A stretch of 64,000 nt of DNA from Tetrahymena elliotti 4EA. Taxonomy: Eukaryota; Ciliophora; Oligohymenophorea; Hymenostomatida; Tetrahymenidae. The stretch lies in assembly GCA_000231825.2 (NCBI GenBank), contig JH720317.1:561161-625160 (forward strand), read 5' to 3'. The notes under the pieces were generated by a model, which did no database searches, was not told the origin of the DNA, and was given only the letters and a program-made list of their open reading frames with translations. Below, piece after piece: positions 1-15,000 of this stretch; the stretch's first letter is position 1; every line of letters starts with the position of its first letter. Both the position numbers and the translations under genes were made by a program.

Positions 1-3000
1 GAAGAAGTGCTATTGTTGACTTAAATACTGTAACTGTTAGCATTAATGCTACATATGGTGTAGTAAAAGAATTTGTTGCTCATCCTCTAAAAAAACCTCA
101 AACCTCTCTAGCAGGAAAAACAGCTTCATTGGAAATGACATTTTTCTTGAAAACCTTCTTGCCTAAATCTGATGTTGATTCTTTCGGTAAATTCAGAATT
201 GACATCTTTCCTCAAATAGAACTTCCTACTTCCGAATATGGACCAGTAACATGTAAATTCTATGGTGATAAAGAATCTGCTAATGTTTGTTCAGATACTA
301 CTCATTCTTTTATTGCTACACCTGCAGATCAGTCTAAAACAACAATCTATATGTATACTCCTTAGGGATTAAGTTATCAAAGAAGTGAAGTACCTATAAC
401 TATATCTACTTCAGGAAATGACTAAAATTATTACAAAGGTTTTCCTCTTGATCCTCTTGTATAGAGATATTATTTCCATGTCCATATATGGAGTAGACCA
501 AATTCAGGTTAATCTCTTCCTGATGCCAATTCTTCTCCAGACATTCCTCCTGCTTATAATGTCCCACCTGATGAAGTATACTTCTCAGAATTCATACCTG
601 CCTATAGACTTATTGATGGGCCTGAAGATCCAGATAACACTTCAACTACTCTTCCTAATAAACCTAGATACCTTACTGCTCCTAATCTCAGCTTTGATTA
701 CTACTAGACTCAAGCTGATTAGTTTACTTATGTTAAAGTTACATATACTCACAGAGATAATGCAGTCAAAAATTATTAAATTAGACCTCCTGGAACTAGA
801 AATTACATAATGCGTATTTACTTTGTAAGTGGGTGGGCTAATGGTTTAGGTTATTCTACTCCAGGAACTGATAAAATTATTAAAAATTATCCATGTTTGA
901 TTAAAGGAAACATTAACTCAAGTAATTAAAATATTGCTCAATCAGCCTGTGACTTATTCATAGGGTCACCTACACCTTATCTGTAAGTAAATAATCTACA
1001 AACATTAAATTTTGATGATGGCACATTTGTTACAGTTATTATTCCAAGAGTCAGGTTAGCAAATACACCTAATTTTGATTGTTTTCTTAATGTTGAAATA
1101 GATGAAGAAACTCCTGGTTTCAGAGAAGATGTAGTTATTGTTTATAAATCTTCAAATCGTAAACTCTTTACAATTACTGCTGCACCAAGTATTTATTAAT
1201 TATTCATTAATTTTTAATAATATTTCTTATTTTAAATTGCATTTTATAAAAATTTTGAAATAAATTTAAAGAAAAATCAAATCTTAATTTTTGAATTTGA
1301 AAAAAAAAAATACAATATTATTTATGCCAATCAAAATTTATTTAATATAAAGGTGCTTAAACTAGTGGACTTAATATCAGTCCTAGTTCAAATGTTTTAA
1401 ATGATAATCCTACATATTCTTTCACATTTTCTTAGCCTGATACCTTAGTTAGAATGATTACAATTGATTGGGACCCAAGCTTACCAATTTCATTTGAATA
1501 AGTTGATTGTACTGGCACTTTAGGAACTTTAACTTGTATTAAATTCGGAGCTCCTGTTTGGTAAATTTATGTAACTAATAATGGAATCAATAATCTAAAT
1601 GTGAATATTGTATTACCCATAAATACAAGTGTTAATCCAGCATACGAAAAGACATTAACTTTTGTTGCTAGATCTTTTGGAACTAACAACCAATAAAAAA
1701 TTAATAAAATTGGTACTTATTATTTCCCACCTAGAGATATGGGTACCTCTACCTTTACATCTTTGATTACAAATCCCAAATATTGGTTTTAAGTAATTTT
1801 TTTATTTTAAAGTAAAACATAATTATTTTTACTCAAAACTAAATTTAATAGGGATATGTCTCTTCTCATCAAATTACTTTCAAACTTGAGCAACCTGTAC
1901 CTGATAATTGGTACATTTAATTTGATTTTTCCGCAGGTATCACTGTTAATCTTGATGAATATTTTATATTTCAAAATAATGATGGTACTGTTTTATAGCC
2001 ACTTGATGAGAGAGGTATTCTATTAGCATTTTCAGGTTCAACATTTAAAATATGGAATCTTAAAGCTGTTTAAGCATTAAAAACTATATCTGTTTCTTTA
2101 TCTCTTACGCTTCCCTTGACTACAACATGCCTTGCAGCTGTTTCTATCAAAACAGAATATGTAAATGGATCTAGCAATATGAGAGTTAATAAGGTAAATA
2201 CTAATCATGCAGATGGAAATTTCTAATTGAGCTAATTAGCCATGGTAGATTTTAAGGTAGTAAATCCTATTGATTATCTGATTAGCCCACAAGAAAGCTA
2301 AGTTGCTCCTTTTAATTTTCAATTTAAGCCTGATAAAACATTGTAAGTAGGTGATACAATCACATTGAGTTGGGATAAGAAGACTGCTTCTTAGGATGGC
2401 TTTTAATATCAAACTGATCTTTCAAGTAATCCTTACACAATTATCTGCTCTATAAATGGAGCTAATCATCCCTGTTCAAAAAGCTCAACTGCAAACACTT
2501 TAGTTGTAACAATAGTCGTTAATTAAGTTTTGACTGCAGGTGTTTCCTACAACTTTTAAATTACAACAGATATAGCCAGTGATTATAATGGAATCATATA
2601 CCCCACTACAGGAGGTTATTACTAATTCAAAATTACTACAAAAAGTCCTCAAACTTATCCTACTCCTGATTATGTTTAAAACTTCTCTTAATACATTTTT
2701 ATTCGCCCTAGAGATTTTGTTGATCTTACTTTTAATTTTGCTCATACCTCTGAAAAAAGTCAAACAATTTACGAAATATCTTTTATTTTGGACCGTGATG
2801 TGAATGCATACTCTTAAGGTGGTAGATTTTTTATCTATTTTCCAATCTATCAGAATTCTAAAGCTATTTTTGACTCTGATTTGGGGCTTGGTTCAAGTAA
2901 TCCTGGTTGCTGGTTTGGTAGTGAATTTAAAATAGAAGCATCTGCTAGTAAATTAATGTGCATCCTTACTAAAGCAGGTAGCTCTTCTTAAAATGATATC

Positions 3001-6000
3001 CTTAGCTAATATAGTGCAAGACTTGAAATAATAAATTTCTAATAACTAAATTAACAGAAAAAATATGATCTAATTATTGGTAAGATAAAAAATCCTCCAT
3101 AGGGCTCAAGTCCCTTCTAAATAACTTTCATGACTTACAATATTAACACCCCATATAAAATTACTTATTTGAATTCAATGATTCAAGACATCTATATTGG
3201 CGAAACCTAGGATACTTAAACTACATTGACCTCAACATAAATGATCTCTTTTTAAGGTAAGGTATAAGACAACAACTAGGACTTAGTTCATTCAATTATA
3301 AATTTATAAAGTGCAATGTAAGACGGAGATTATTTTATAGCGGAGTACCCAGGAGTTTACTTTACTTCTACAGATAATCAAGGTTCAAATCAAAACCAAG
3401 GTAATCTTAAAACTTGTGACACTTCTAAATACTATTATTGTATTTCAATGGATGATATAAAATGGGTAATTTGGAAAATTTAAACAACAATAGCTTAAAA
3501 TACTGCCTAAAGTGCTAATATTTCCTTACTAAACAATCCTTTATTCATTTCTCGAGCAGATGTCACATTCAACTCTTACTTTTTTGTCTCTAAAAAGTAT
3601 TAAGGATAGGTTCTTGAAACTGTTCCTATAGCATCTTGGAACAATTTGATTTCTGCTATTACTTCGCCATCAATGGATTTAGTAAACTCTGCTGATTATT
3701 ATAGAAAAAGCAGATCAGCTGCTGAAATAATTATTTCATTTACAACATCAAGAGTTCTTTACTCTACAAGCTCTATAATGATTACTTTCGATAGTACATA
3801 TAAACCTTTTGCTTAATGTCGTTCTGATATAGCTAATGGCAGCAAGCTTTTTTCTTAATCAAGCGATAATTCTGGTGATATTGGTTGCTTTGTCTAAGAA
3901 AATTCATGGTATATTACAGGATTTAAATAAATGGCTTAAGGAAGTACTGTATAGATTTATGGTTTAGTGGATATGCCTTTAAGTTCAGCTACTTTTAGCA
4001 TAACAACATTTGGTAATCAACCAGCATCTAGCATATTGGCATAAGGATATACTATTGAAACAGTATCCTCTGCGCCATCAATAAGCATGACTAATAATGA
4101 GAATTTTAAATTTGACACTAACATAGTATTAATTCAAGCTTCTCCACTACAAGTCAATTATGTTGGAGACTTAAGGATATCAATAAATTCTCCTGTAGTT
4201 TTAACAGATTCATTCAAAATCTCTTTAGCAAAGAAAAAATTGATAGGTGCCACTTCCACAGCAGATGGATTTTAAAGTTTACCAGACATGAAAACCTTTA
4301 TTATAGGTTATGCCATAGATTAAAGTGATGGTAGTATTATTCCTTTCTACATTAAATCCTCAGATACTACTTAATATGATGATTCAGGTGATTTTATAGT
4401 TATTAATTTTAAATTGTATAAACCACTTGCTGCAAGTAAAGACTACACAATTGTTGTAACAACTTAAAAAATGGATGACTCAAAAACTGATGGAATCAAC
4501 TGGCCCTAATCAGTTGGAGCTTACAAAGTTGATATATCTTTCCCTACCTCAAAAGTAATTATATTTTTTATTCATTTCTTGAGAATTAATGTATTATCCT
4601 CCCCTTATTATTTTCAAAACAAAAATCAAAAAATTTTTTTTAATTTTTAATTTTTTCTGGGGAGGTAAAAATGATGAGATTTTATAAATATTTTTTTATT
4701 ATGATCAAGGTATTTCACACAGAATTTGTTGAAGTTTATGGTTAAAAGTTTACGACTTTAAATTTTTATAGTACAAATAATGGATTAGGATAGACTAATT
4801 TAATTTATATATAATTTAAACCATCGGTTTTAATTTCCGTGACAGATTCTCTTATTATTGAATTCAATACTTAAAGTTTGGATTCTATCAATCTTTTTGA
4901 TTCCGATTTGGGATTAGGTTTACTAAGTTACACATAATTAAATGCAGATTTTGTGTAAGGAATTACTAGTGGTAAATGCAGGTTATATAATGGTTATTAA
5001 GCTAATGGAGTAGCAGCAAGAGTAGTATGTACTGAGTTTAGCAACTCTATTTCAACATCAACAACTGCAGGAATATTCTTTTAAATTACAAATCCTAGTA
5101 CAGTACCTGAAGATACTTATATTCCAATATTTATATATTCAATTGCTTAAACTATAAATGGTGAATTTAAGAAAGGTAACTGGTAAATAATTGAATAGTA
5201 ATATATAATAAAATCATCAGCCGTCTCTGTTTCAGGAACAAATGTAATTCCTACCAGGTCTAATTTAGCTATGGGTGCCTCTAATGTATAATTAACTTTT
5301 AATGTACCAACAGCTTTTTCTGTTTCGGATATCCTTATTATTACAGTCAATGAATTGTGGATTCCTGCTACTGCTTCATCAACAGTAGATTAGAGTCAAG
5401 TTTTTTGCACATCAGGAAACATGTTCCTTTTAGTAAATAATAAAATTTTTGCTTGTCAGTTCACAAGTGCAGTTTCTTCAGGAACAGATATCATCTTTAA
5501 AGGGTAAGTAACAAATTTCTATTTCTCCAACCCTTACACTATTTTATCAAATACTCAACTTACATTTAGTGCATATGCCTCTTTCATCAGCAATAAATCT
5601 ACCTCTACAGTTAAAATTGCATGCAATCCAATGTCTTAGTTAACTGCATACTAAGCTTCTGCAACAGATGTTTTAATCCCTACTCCAACATTTATTCCAA
5701 CTAAAACTATATCTTAATATGTTGATGTTCTTTTTGAAATATAGTCAATACTTTTGAGCAAGGTAACATATATAGAACTCACTCACAGCTTAACAGGAGT
5801 TACTTTAGATCCAAACAAAACAGAATGTTTAATGGCACCAAATTCAGATATCGAAATAGTTTAATGCTATTAAGATGGAACAAGCTTTTTGCTAACTATT
5901 AAACCTTACAGCAATGATTCACTAAAAAAGATAAGATTTATCACAAGAAACAAACCTCTGAAACTTCCAAATTCTTCATCTGCTATTAACTATTAACCAG

Positions 6001-9000
6001 TAGCTAAATTTAAAGATGCTAATAATAACTTTTTATTCTAATCAAATGTAGTTTTATAAAGTTATTCTGCTTTTTCTGATCCAACTCCAAATTAGCCAAA
6101 TGTTATTACAAGTTTCACTGCTTTTGATGCAGATGTTCTAGATAAAAATCCAGAAACAAGGTATTTTGATTAAGAACCTTTCTCATAAGGAGACCCTGGT
6201 TATGGTCCTTTAGTATTTAAATTTTGCCCTTAAGAAAATATCCCAGTAGGTTAGACTATAGATTTTATTTTTTCAAGCAAACTAACTATGCTAGATACAA
6301 CTAATTGGGGTACTGGAACTTTAATAGGAGGAACAGAAATATATTAGAATAAACTATTTTGCAAAATAAATGGAAAAATATAGACATCTTGCATTTTTGA
6401 TTCAACAGGCAAAATATCAATTACTGTAGCACAAGCATTATCATAATAAACTTATAATTTTTACTTAGACACAACGAATTAATAGTCATACCCAAATTCA
6501 CATGGTATTTATTTTCTTATTTAAATTTAAAAATTTAAATATTTTTGTCATAAAAAATAGGATTCAAATGGAATTAGTCATCTAATTCAGATTTAAATAT
6601 AATGTAAGTTTAAATAAATACAGCAAATAAAAAATATAAATCTGATTTGAATTACTTCGCTATTAATTAACCCTACAAATTTAAAGCATTAATATCTACC
6701 ACAACTATCTCCTATGCACACAAAGTAGCTGCATAAAAAAATATGCTAACTCTTAACTTGAAATATGACTCATCAGTAAATTAGCCAACTATGATTATTG
6801 TTGAATTTGAATCTTATTCTTAATCTGATACTCCAATTTAATTATATAATTAAGATACTATGCATGGATTAAAAGATGGGGACTTATTCCCTTGTTCTGG
6901 TGGTACAGGATCTACTCCTATCACTTGCTGGATTTAACCTGGTTCTTATGATTCTACATCTAAAATTTCAAAGCCAATAAGAATATTTATAAAAGATTTT
7001 ACAGGTAAAGATGGAATATTCTATTTATTTATAGAAAATCCTTAGTAAGATGGCTATGATTTAAGAATTAGAATAAGGTCTATTGAAGGTACAGATATGA
7101 ATATTTTGTAAGGAACTTATGAAGATTATTAGCTATTTAGAACTGTTGTTAATGCAGATAACTCACCACCTGTATCCTAAACTATTTCTGTAGATAAAAA
7201 ATACCCAGAATAAGCAACATACACTCTCCCCATATAAAATACTTCAGGGCAAGTATTTGTTTACTCCCTTGTAGCTGTTACAGATTGTACTTTTCCCAAC
7301 TTATCTTCACAAAGTGATATGATTTACTACTATAATATAGTAGATGGGTAAATATATCTTGTTAGATTTACAACAACAGCATTAAATAATGCTGCATCTT
7401 TTTAGATTTCAAGCATATTTTGCAATCCTACAACATTCACTTACTACGAAGCATCCTAATCAGCATAAAATTCTTTAAAAGTTAATACTGGATCTCTTTT
7501 ACTAGCAGATATTAATAATAATGCTGCTACTAATTATTTTACAATTGTTTCTTAATATACCAACCTTTTCCCTGCACAAAATTATGATAACACTGCTGGT
7601 GTATTGACCTTTAAGAGTTCAACAGATATTTCTATTTTAAATGGATTAAAATTTAAAATAACCTTTTAAGTCGGTATTAAATTAATTGGGTGTGCAGTAA
7701 GAAATGGCTTATACTAAGGGAATGTTGATATTTCTTTTGCATGTGAATGCTCAGTAACTTCTGAAACATAATTTGAAATATCTGGTTTCACTGATATTAA
7801 AGGATCCAAAAATATTGAAATTCTTTTGAATTATGATGTTACTACTATTTCAGATAATAAGGTTACAATCAACTTAAATTCAGATTAATATATTATAGCT
7901 AGTTAGGATTTAGCAATCACTCTTCCTACCATAAATAACTAACTCGGTTCAAACTCTCTGAATATTTAAAGAACAATGGATAATAAATATTTAATGCAAA
8001 TCTCACTTAATCCTAATCCTTCTTCCCTCTAATTAGATAGTACCCATTCCACCTTAACTATTGATATTACTTTAAATAGTGAATATTAAACAAATACCTT
8101 TGGAATTTTCAAATGCACTTTAGTAACAATAGATGATAGTTCTACTAATTAATTTACTTTAAATACAGCTTTACCTATCTCTGGTACTGGAGGTCATATA
8201 TCTATTTAATTTTCAGCAGCAACAACCACTTAAGATTGGTCTGATAATTTAAAATTTACTCTCACCTTAGAATAATTAGATTTCACATAAACTCTACCTT
8301 TTTATCATATATCATAATATCTAAATGTATTAGTCAGTGCTTAAACTGATTTTCCATCATCACAATTTTAGTCTTATCTACTAGGTGTAATTTAATCAAT
8401 TGATGGAAATTTATTTTCTAGTGTTCAAGTAAATTCTCTTTCTGGAGAACTAAATAGTTTAACTGAGATCTAAATATCAGGTTCCTCATCTTAAACTATT
8501 TCCAATTCTAACAAAGAGTTTATAGTCTTAGAATTTGACTGGTCAGATGATATGGTATCATAAATATCATCTTCTAATTTAAATGCATAAATTGATTGCT
8601 TGGTTGTAGTTGATGCTAATGTTTAATCTACTTCTTCATGCTTCCGCCATTATAAAAGAACTAATTATAGTAACATTTTATTCATTCAATTAAACAAATT
8701 ATGAAAACATTAGATTTATTAATTTTTATTTTTCAATAAAATTTTATTAGATTCTGTCACTCTTTATAACTCTATTATTTCAGTAAGGGGTTTTGATTTG
8801 TCGGATACATAAACTTTAAAAATATTTATTCCTCAAATAATCACTCCAACAAACCCTAGTCCTTGGAATTTATATATTTACAAGTTTTCAGATGCTATTA
8901 TAAAACTTAATTAAAGTCAAACAGCAGTTTTATTCAAGAATTTAGTATCAAATTTTCAACCTAGTGCAGGTGTTTAATCTTAAATTTCTCTGACATTGGA

Positions 9001-12000
9001 TAATGTTTCACTACAAATAGGAGTCGCAGCTCCTTAACTAAATTTTAATGGAGGATTTTTAAATCAAGATAATATTTACATAAGTATGCCTAAGTAGAGC
9101 AGTTCTTTAAACTTACTAACTTCTGTTGCATGTGGATCAGATGATTTTAATACATGCAGAGTTTATGGATCTGTTTAAAATATCTTTATATTCTAATTTT
9201 AAAATCCATCTGCAACAAAAGCTGTTACTTTATCAAATATTCTTAATTCTATTTCTTATGATTTATACAATAATTTATATACATTTTAAGTCTTTTTATA
9301 CAGGGGCTTTTAGTAGATGAATTATAATTCTTAAGTTCAATTCTCATCTATAACTTTTAGCAATTAAAATTCTATTACAGCATAACAAGTTTATCCAATT
9401 TTATTCCCTATTTCTTAGAATTTTTTAACATATCTTTAACTCAAAATTGTAGCACCTTAAGATTTAACTTCAAACGGATAAATAATTATTGAAAATACTC
9501 CAGTGAATTTAGATTTAAAAGCTTGTCGTGGGTCTTCAAATACTAATCAGTTTTCTTGTTCTATTTCTTCAAGTGTAATGACACTTAAACTCACTTAAAA
9601 AATTGTAAAAAATACAGAAATTAGAATCCTGTTTTCTGGTGTTGTAAAAGATAATTTAAATTTAAAATTTTCTGTAAAATATTATAGTTCATATACAAGT
9701 GCAACATCATATGTATAAATTGGAATAGATAGTTTAGAAATTATTAACAGTACAGGTACTCCTTTAAGTTAAAATTAAAATATAATAAACTGCTTTTAGA
9801 TGCTTTCTTTCTATCCTATTACAATACCATCTGATTTAACAAAATAGGCTCCAATCCGTGTAAGATTTTAATCCTCAGTTGATATAAACACTTCTTTTAC
9901 TGGATTAATTGTCTATTTCATTATGACTTAAAAATTTATAGACTCTTAATACACTTCAGGCATTATAACACAAGATGCATACTGTACTTATAAACAAATA
10001 AATAATGATGGTACATTTTCTTTTGTATCTACTCAAATTTGTTAAATGATATATTAAAGTACTTTCACTTATGTTACTGCTTTATAACCAATCAAAGGTA
10101 CTCAAGCTGACTCTATATTTTTGTAAAACACATAATATGAATTAATAATAAGTTCTCAAATTCGAACTAGTACTCCTGGTTTATCTTTATCATCAACATC
10201 AAATAATTTATAAGTGCTAACGGGATTACTAATCAATTGCTCTAATAAATTATATGGGGAATCTACTACTCCTTTTATTGTTCAAAAAATTTCTTCTTAA
10301 ATAAATAAGCTTTACTACACATCGAAGTCTAAAGACAGTAATACTAGCATTTACTTATCTATTAATAGTTTGAGTACTATTTCATATCCTTCTGAATATA
10401 TGGAAGTAGTTATTCCAGGAGATGCTAATACTCAATTTTTAACACTTAGTCAAGGTATATAGTTTTAATAAATTTACAAAATAACTTCAAAAGATTAATT
10501 TAGCAAAAAAGAAAGAATTATTTCATATCCTTCTGAATATATGGAAGTAGTTNNNNNNNNNNNNNNNNNNNNNNNNNNNNNNNNNNNNNNNNNNNNNNNN
10601 NNNNNNNNNNNNNNNNNNNNNNNNNNNNNNNNNNNNNNNNNNNNNNNNNNNNTTTTTTTTAATTTTTAATTTTTTCTGGGGAGGTAAAAATGATGAGATT
10701 TTATAAATATTTTTTTATTATGATCAAGGTATTTCACACAGAATTTGTTGAAGTTTATGGTTAAAAGTTTACGACTTTAAATTTTTATAGTACAAATAAT
10801 GGATTAGGATAGACTAATTTAATTTATATATAATTTAAACCATCGGTTTTAATTTCCGTGACAGATTCTCTTATTATTGAATTCAATACTTAAAGTTTGG
10901 ATTCTATCAATCTTTTTGATTCCGATTTGGGATTAGGTTTACTAAGTTACACATAATTAAATGCAGATTTTGTGTAAGGAATTACTAGTGGTAAATGCAG
11001 GTTATATAATGGTTATTAAGCTAATGGAGTAGCAGCAAGAGTAGTATGTACTGAGTTTAGCAACTCTATTTCAACATCAACAACTGCAGGAATATTCTTT
11101 TAAATTACAAATCCTAGTACAGTACCTGAAGATACTTATATTCCAATATTTATATATTCAATTGCTTAAACTATAAATGGTGAATTTAAGAAAGGTAACT
11201 GGTAAATAATTGAATAGTAATATATAATAAAATCATCAGCCGTCTCTGTTTCAGGAACAAATGTAATTCCTACCAGGTCTAATTTAGCTATGGGTGCCTC
11301 TAATGTATAATTAACTTTTAATGTACCAACAGCTTTTTCTGTTTCGGATATCCTTATTATTACAGTCAATGAATTGTGGATTCCTGCTACTGCTTCATCA
11401 ACAGTAGATTAGAGTCAAGTTTTTTGCACATCAGGAAACATGTTCCTTTTAGTAAATAATAAAATTTTTGCTTGTCAGTTCACAAGTGCAGTTTCTTCAG
11501 GAACAGATATCATCTTTAAAGGGTAAGTAACAAATTTCTATTTCTCCAACCCTTACACTATTTTATCAAATACTCAACTTACATTTAGTGCATATGCCTC
11601 TTTCATCAGCAATAAATCTACCTCTACAGTTAAAATTGCATGCAATCCAATGTCTTAGTTAACTGCATACTAAGCTTCTGCAACAGATGTTTTAATCCCT
11701 ACTCCAACATTTATTCCAACTAAAACTATATCTTAATATGTTGATGTTCTTTTTGAAATATAGTCAATACTTTTGAGCAAGGTAACATATATAGAACTCA
11801 CTCACAGCTTAACAGGAGTTACTTTAGATCCAAACAAAACAGAATGTTTAATGGCACCAAATTCAGATATCGAAATAGTTTAATGCTATTAAGATGGAAC
11901 AAGCTTTTTGCTAACTATTAAACCTTACAGCAATGATTCACTAAAAAAGATAAGATTTATCACAAGAAACAAACCTCTGAAACTTCCAAATTCTTCATCT

Positions 12001-15000
12001 GCTATTAACTATTAACCAGTAGCTAAATTTAAAGATGCTAATAATAACTTTTTATTCTAATCAAATGTAGTTTTATAAAGTTATTCTGCTTTTTCTGATC
12101 CAACTCCAAATTAGCCAAATGTTATTACAAGTTTCACTGCTTTTGATGCAGATGTTCTAGATAAAAATCCAGAAACAAGGTATTTTGATTAAGAACCTTT
12201 CTCATAAGGAGACCCTGGTTATGGTCCTTTAGTATTTAAATTTTGCCCTTAAGAAAATATCCCAGTAGGTTAGACTATAGATTTTATTTTTTCAAGCAAA
12301 CTAACTATGCTAGATACAACTAATTGGGGTACTGGAACTTTAATAGGAGGAACAGAAATATATTAGAATAAACTATTTTGCAAAATAAATGGAAAAATAT
12401 AGACATCTTGCATTTTTGATTCAACAGGCAAAATATCAATTACTGTAGCACAAGCATTATCATAATAAACTTATAATTTTTACTTAGACACAACGAATTA
12501 ATAGTCATACCCAAATTCACATGGTATTTATTTTCTTATTTAAATTTAAAAATTTAAATATTTTTGTCATAAAAAATAGGATTCAAATGGAATTAGTCAT
12601 CTAATTCAGATTTAAATATAATGTAAGTTTAAATAAATACAGCAAATAAAAAATATAAATCTGATTTGAATTACTTCGCTATTAATTAACCCTACAAATT
12701 TAAAGCATTAATATCTACCACAACTATCTCCTATGCACACAAAGTAGCTGCATAAAAAAATATGCTAACTCTTAACTTGAAATATGACTCATCAGTAAAT
12801 TAGCCAACTATGATTATTGTTGAATTTGAATCTTATTCTTAATCTGATACTCCAATTTAATTATATAATTAAGATACTATGCATGGATTAAAAGATGGGG
12901 ACTTATTCCCTTGTTCTGGTGGTACAGGATCTACTCCTATCACTTGCTGGATTTAACCTGGTTCTTATGATTCTACATCTAAAATTTCAAAGCCAATAAG
13001 AATATTTATAAAAGATTTTACAGGTAAAGATGGAATATTCTATTTATTTATAGAAAATCCTTAGTAAGATGGCTATGATTTAAGAATTAGAATAAGGTCT
13101 ATTGAAGGTACAGATATGAATATTTTGTAAGGAACTTATGAAGATTATTAGCTATTTAGAACTGTTGTTAATGCAGATAACTCACCACCTGTATCCTAAA
13201 CTATTTCTGTAGATAAAAAATACCCAGAATAAGCAACATACACTCTCCCCATATAAAATACTTCAGGGCAAGTATTTGTTTACTCCCTTGTAGCTGTTAC
13301 AGATTGTACTTTTCCCAACTTATCTTCACAAAGTGATATGATTTACTACTATAATATAGTAGATGGGTAAATATATCTTGTTAGATTTACAACAACAGCA
13401 TTAAATAATGCTGCATCTTTTTAGATTTCAAGCATATTTTGCAATCCTACAACATTCACTTACTACGAAGCATCCTAATCAGCATAAAATTCTTTAAAAG
13501 TTAATACTGGATCTCTTTTACTAGCAGATATTAATAATAATGCTGCTACTAATTATTTTACAATTGTTTCTTAATATACCAACCTTTTCCCTGCACAAAA
13601 TTATGATAACACTGCTGGTGTATTGACCTTTAAGAGTTCAACAGATATTTCTATTTTAAATGGATTAAAATTTAAAATAACCTTTTAAGTCGGTATTAAA
13701 TTAATTGGGTGTGCAGTAAGAAATGGCTTATACTAAGGGAATGTTGATATTTCTTTTGCATGTGAATGCTCAGTAACTTCTGAAACATAATTTGAAATAT
13801 CTGGTTTCACTGATATTAAAGGATCCAAAAATATTGAAATTCTTTTGAATTATGATGTTACTACTATTTCAGATAATAAGGTTACAATCAACTTAAATTC
13901 AGATTAATATATTATAGCTAGTTAGGATTTAGCAATCACTCTTCCTACCATAAATAACTAACTCGGTTCAAACTCTCTGAATATTTAAAGAACAATGGAT
14001 AATAAATATTTAATGCAAATCTCACTTAATCCTAATCCTTCTTCCCTCTAATTAGATAGTACCCATTCCACCTTAACTATTGATATTACTTTAAATAGTG
14101 AATATTAAACAAATACCTTTGGAATTTTCAAATGCACTTTAGTAACAATAGATGATAGTTCTACTAATTAATTTACTTTAAATACAGCTTTACCTATCTC
14201 TGGTACTGGAGGTCATATATCTATTTAATTTTCAGCAGCAACAACCACTTAAGATTGGTCTGATAATTTAAAATTTACTCTCACCTTAGAATAATTAGAT
14301 TTCACATAAACTCTACCTTTTTATCATATATCATAATATCTAAATGTATTAGTCAGTGCTTAAACTGATTTTCCATCATCACAATTTTAGTCTTATCTAC
14401 TAGGTGTAATTTAATCAATTGATGGAAATTTATTTTCTAGTGTTCAAGTAAATTCTCTTTCTGGAGAACTAAATAGTTTAACTGAGATCTAAATATCAGG
14501 TTCCTCATCTTAAACTATTTCCAATTCTAACAAAGAGTTTATAGTCTTAGAATTTGACTGGTCAGATGATATGGTATCATAAATATCATCTTCTAATTTA
14601 AATGCATAAATTGATTGCTTGGTTGTAGTTGATGCTAATGTTTAATCTACTTCTTCATGCTTCCGCCATTATAAAAGAACTAATTATAGTAACATTTTAT
14701 TCATTCAATTAAACAAATTATGAAAACATTAGATTTATTAATTTTTATTTTTCAATAAAATTTTATTAGATTCTGTCACTCTTTATAACTCTATTATTTC
14801 AGTAAGGGGTTTTGATTTGTCGGATACATAAACTTTAAAAATATTTATTCCTCAAATAATCACTCCAACAAACCCTAGTCCTTGGAATTTATATATTTAC
14901 AAGTTTTCAGATGCTATTATAAAACTTAATTAAAGTCAAACAGCAGTTTTATTCAAGAATTTAGTATCAAATTTTCAACCTAGTGCAGGTGTTTAATCTT

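Noticed and set aside
129..810. Short standard-code ORFs (129-365, 418-810) as separate small genes
   Set aside because: They are pieces of giant gene A, cut where TAA/TAG is wrongly read as stop, or lie in another frame of its exon. With TAA/TAG as Gln a single frame runs through 1-1188.
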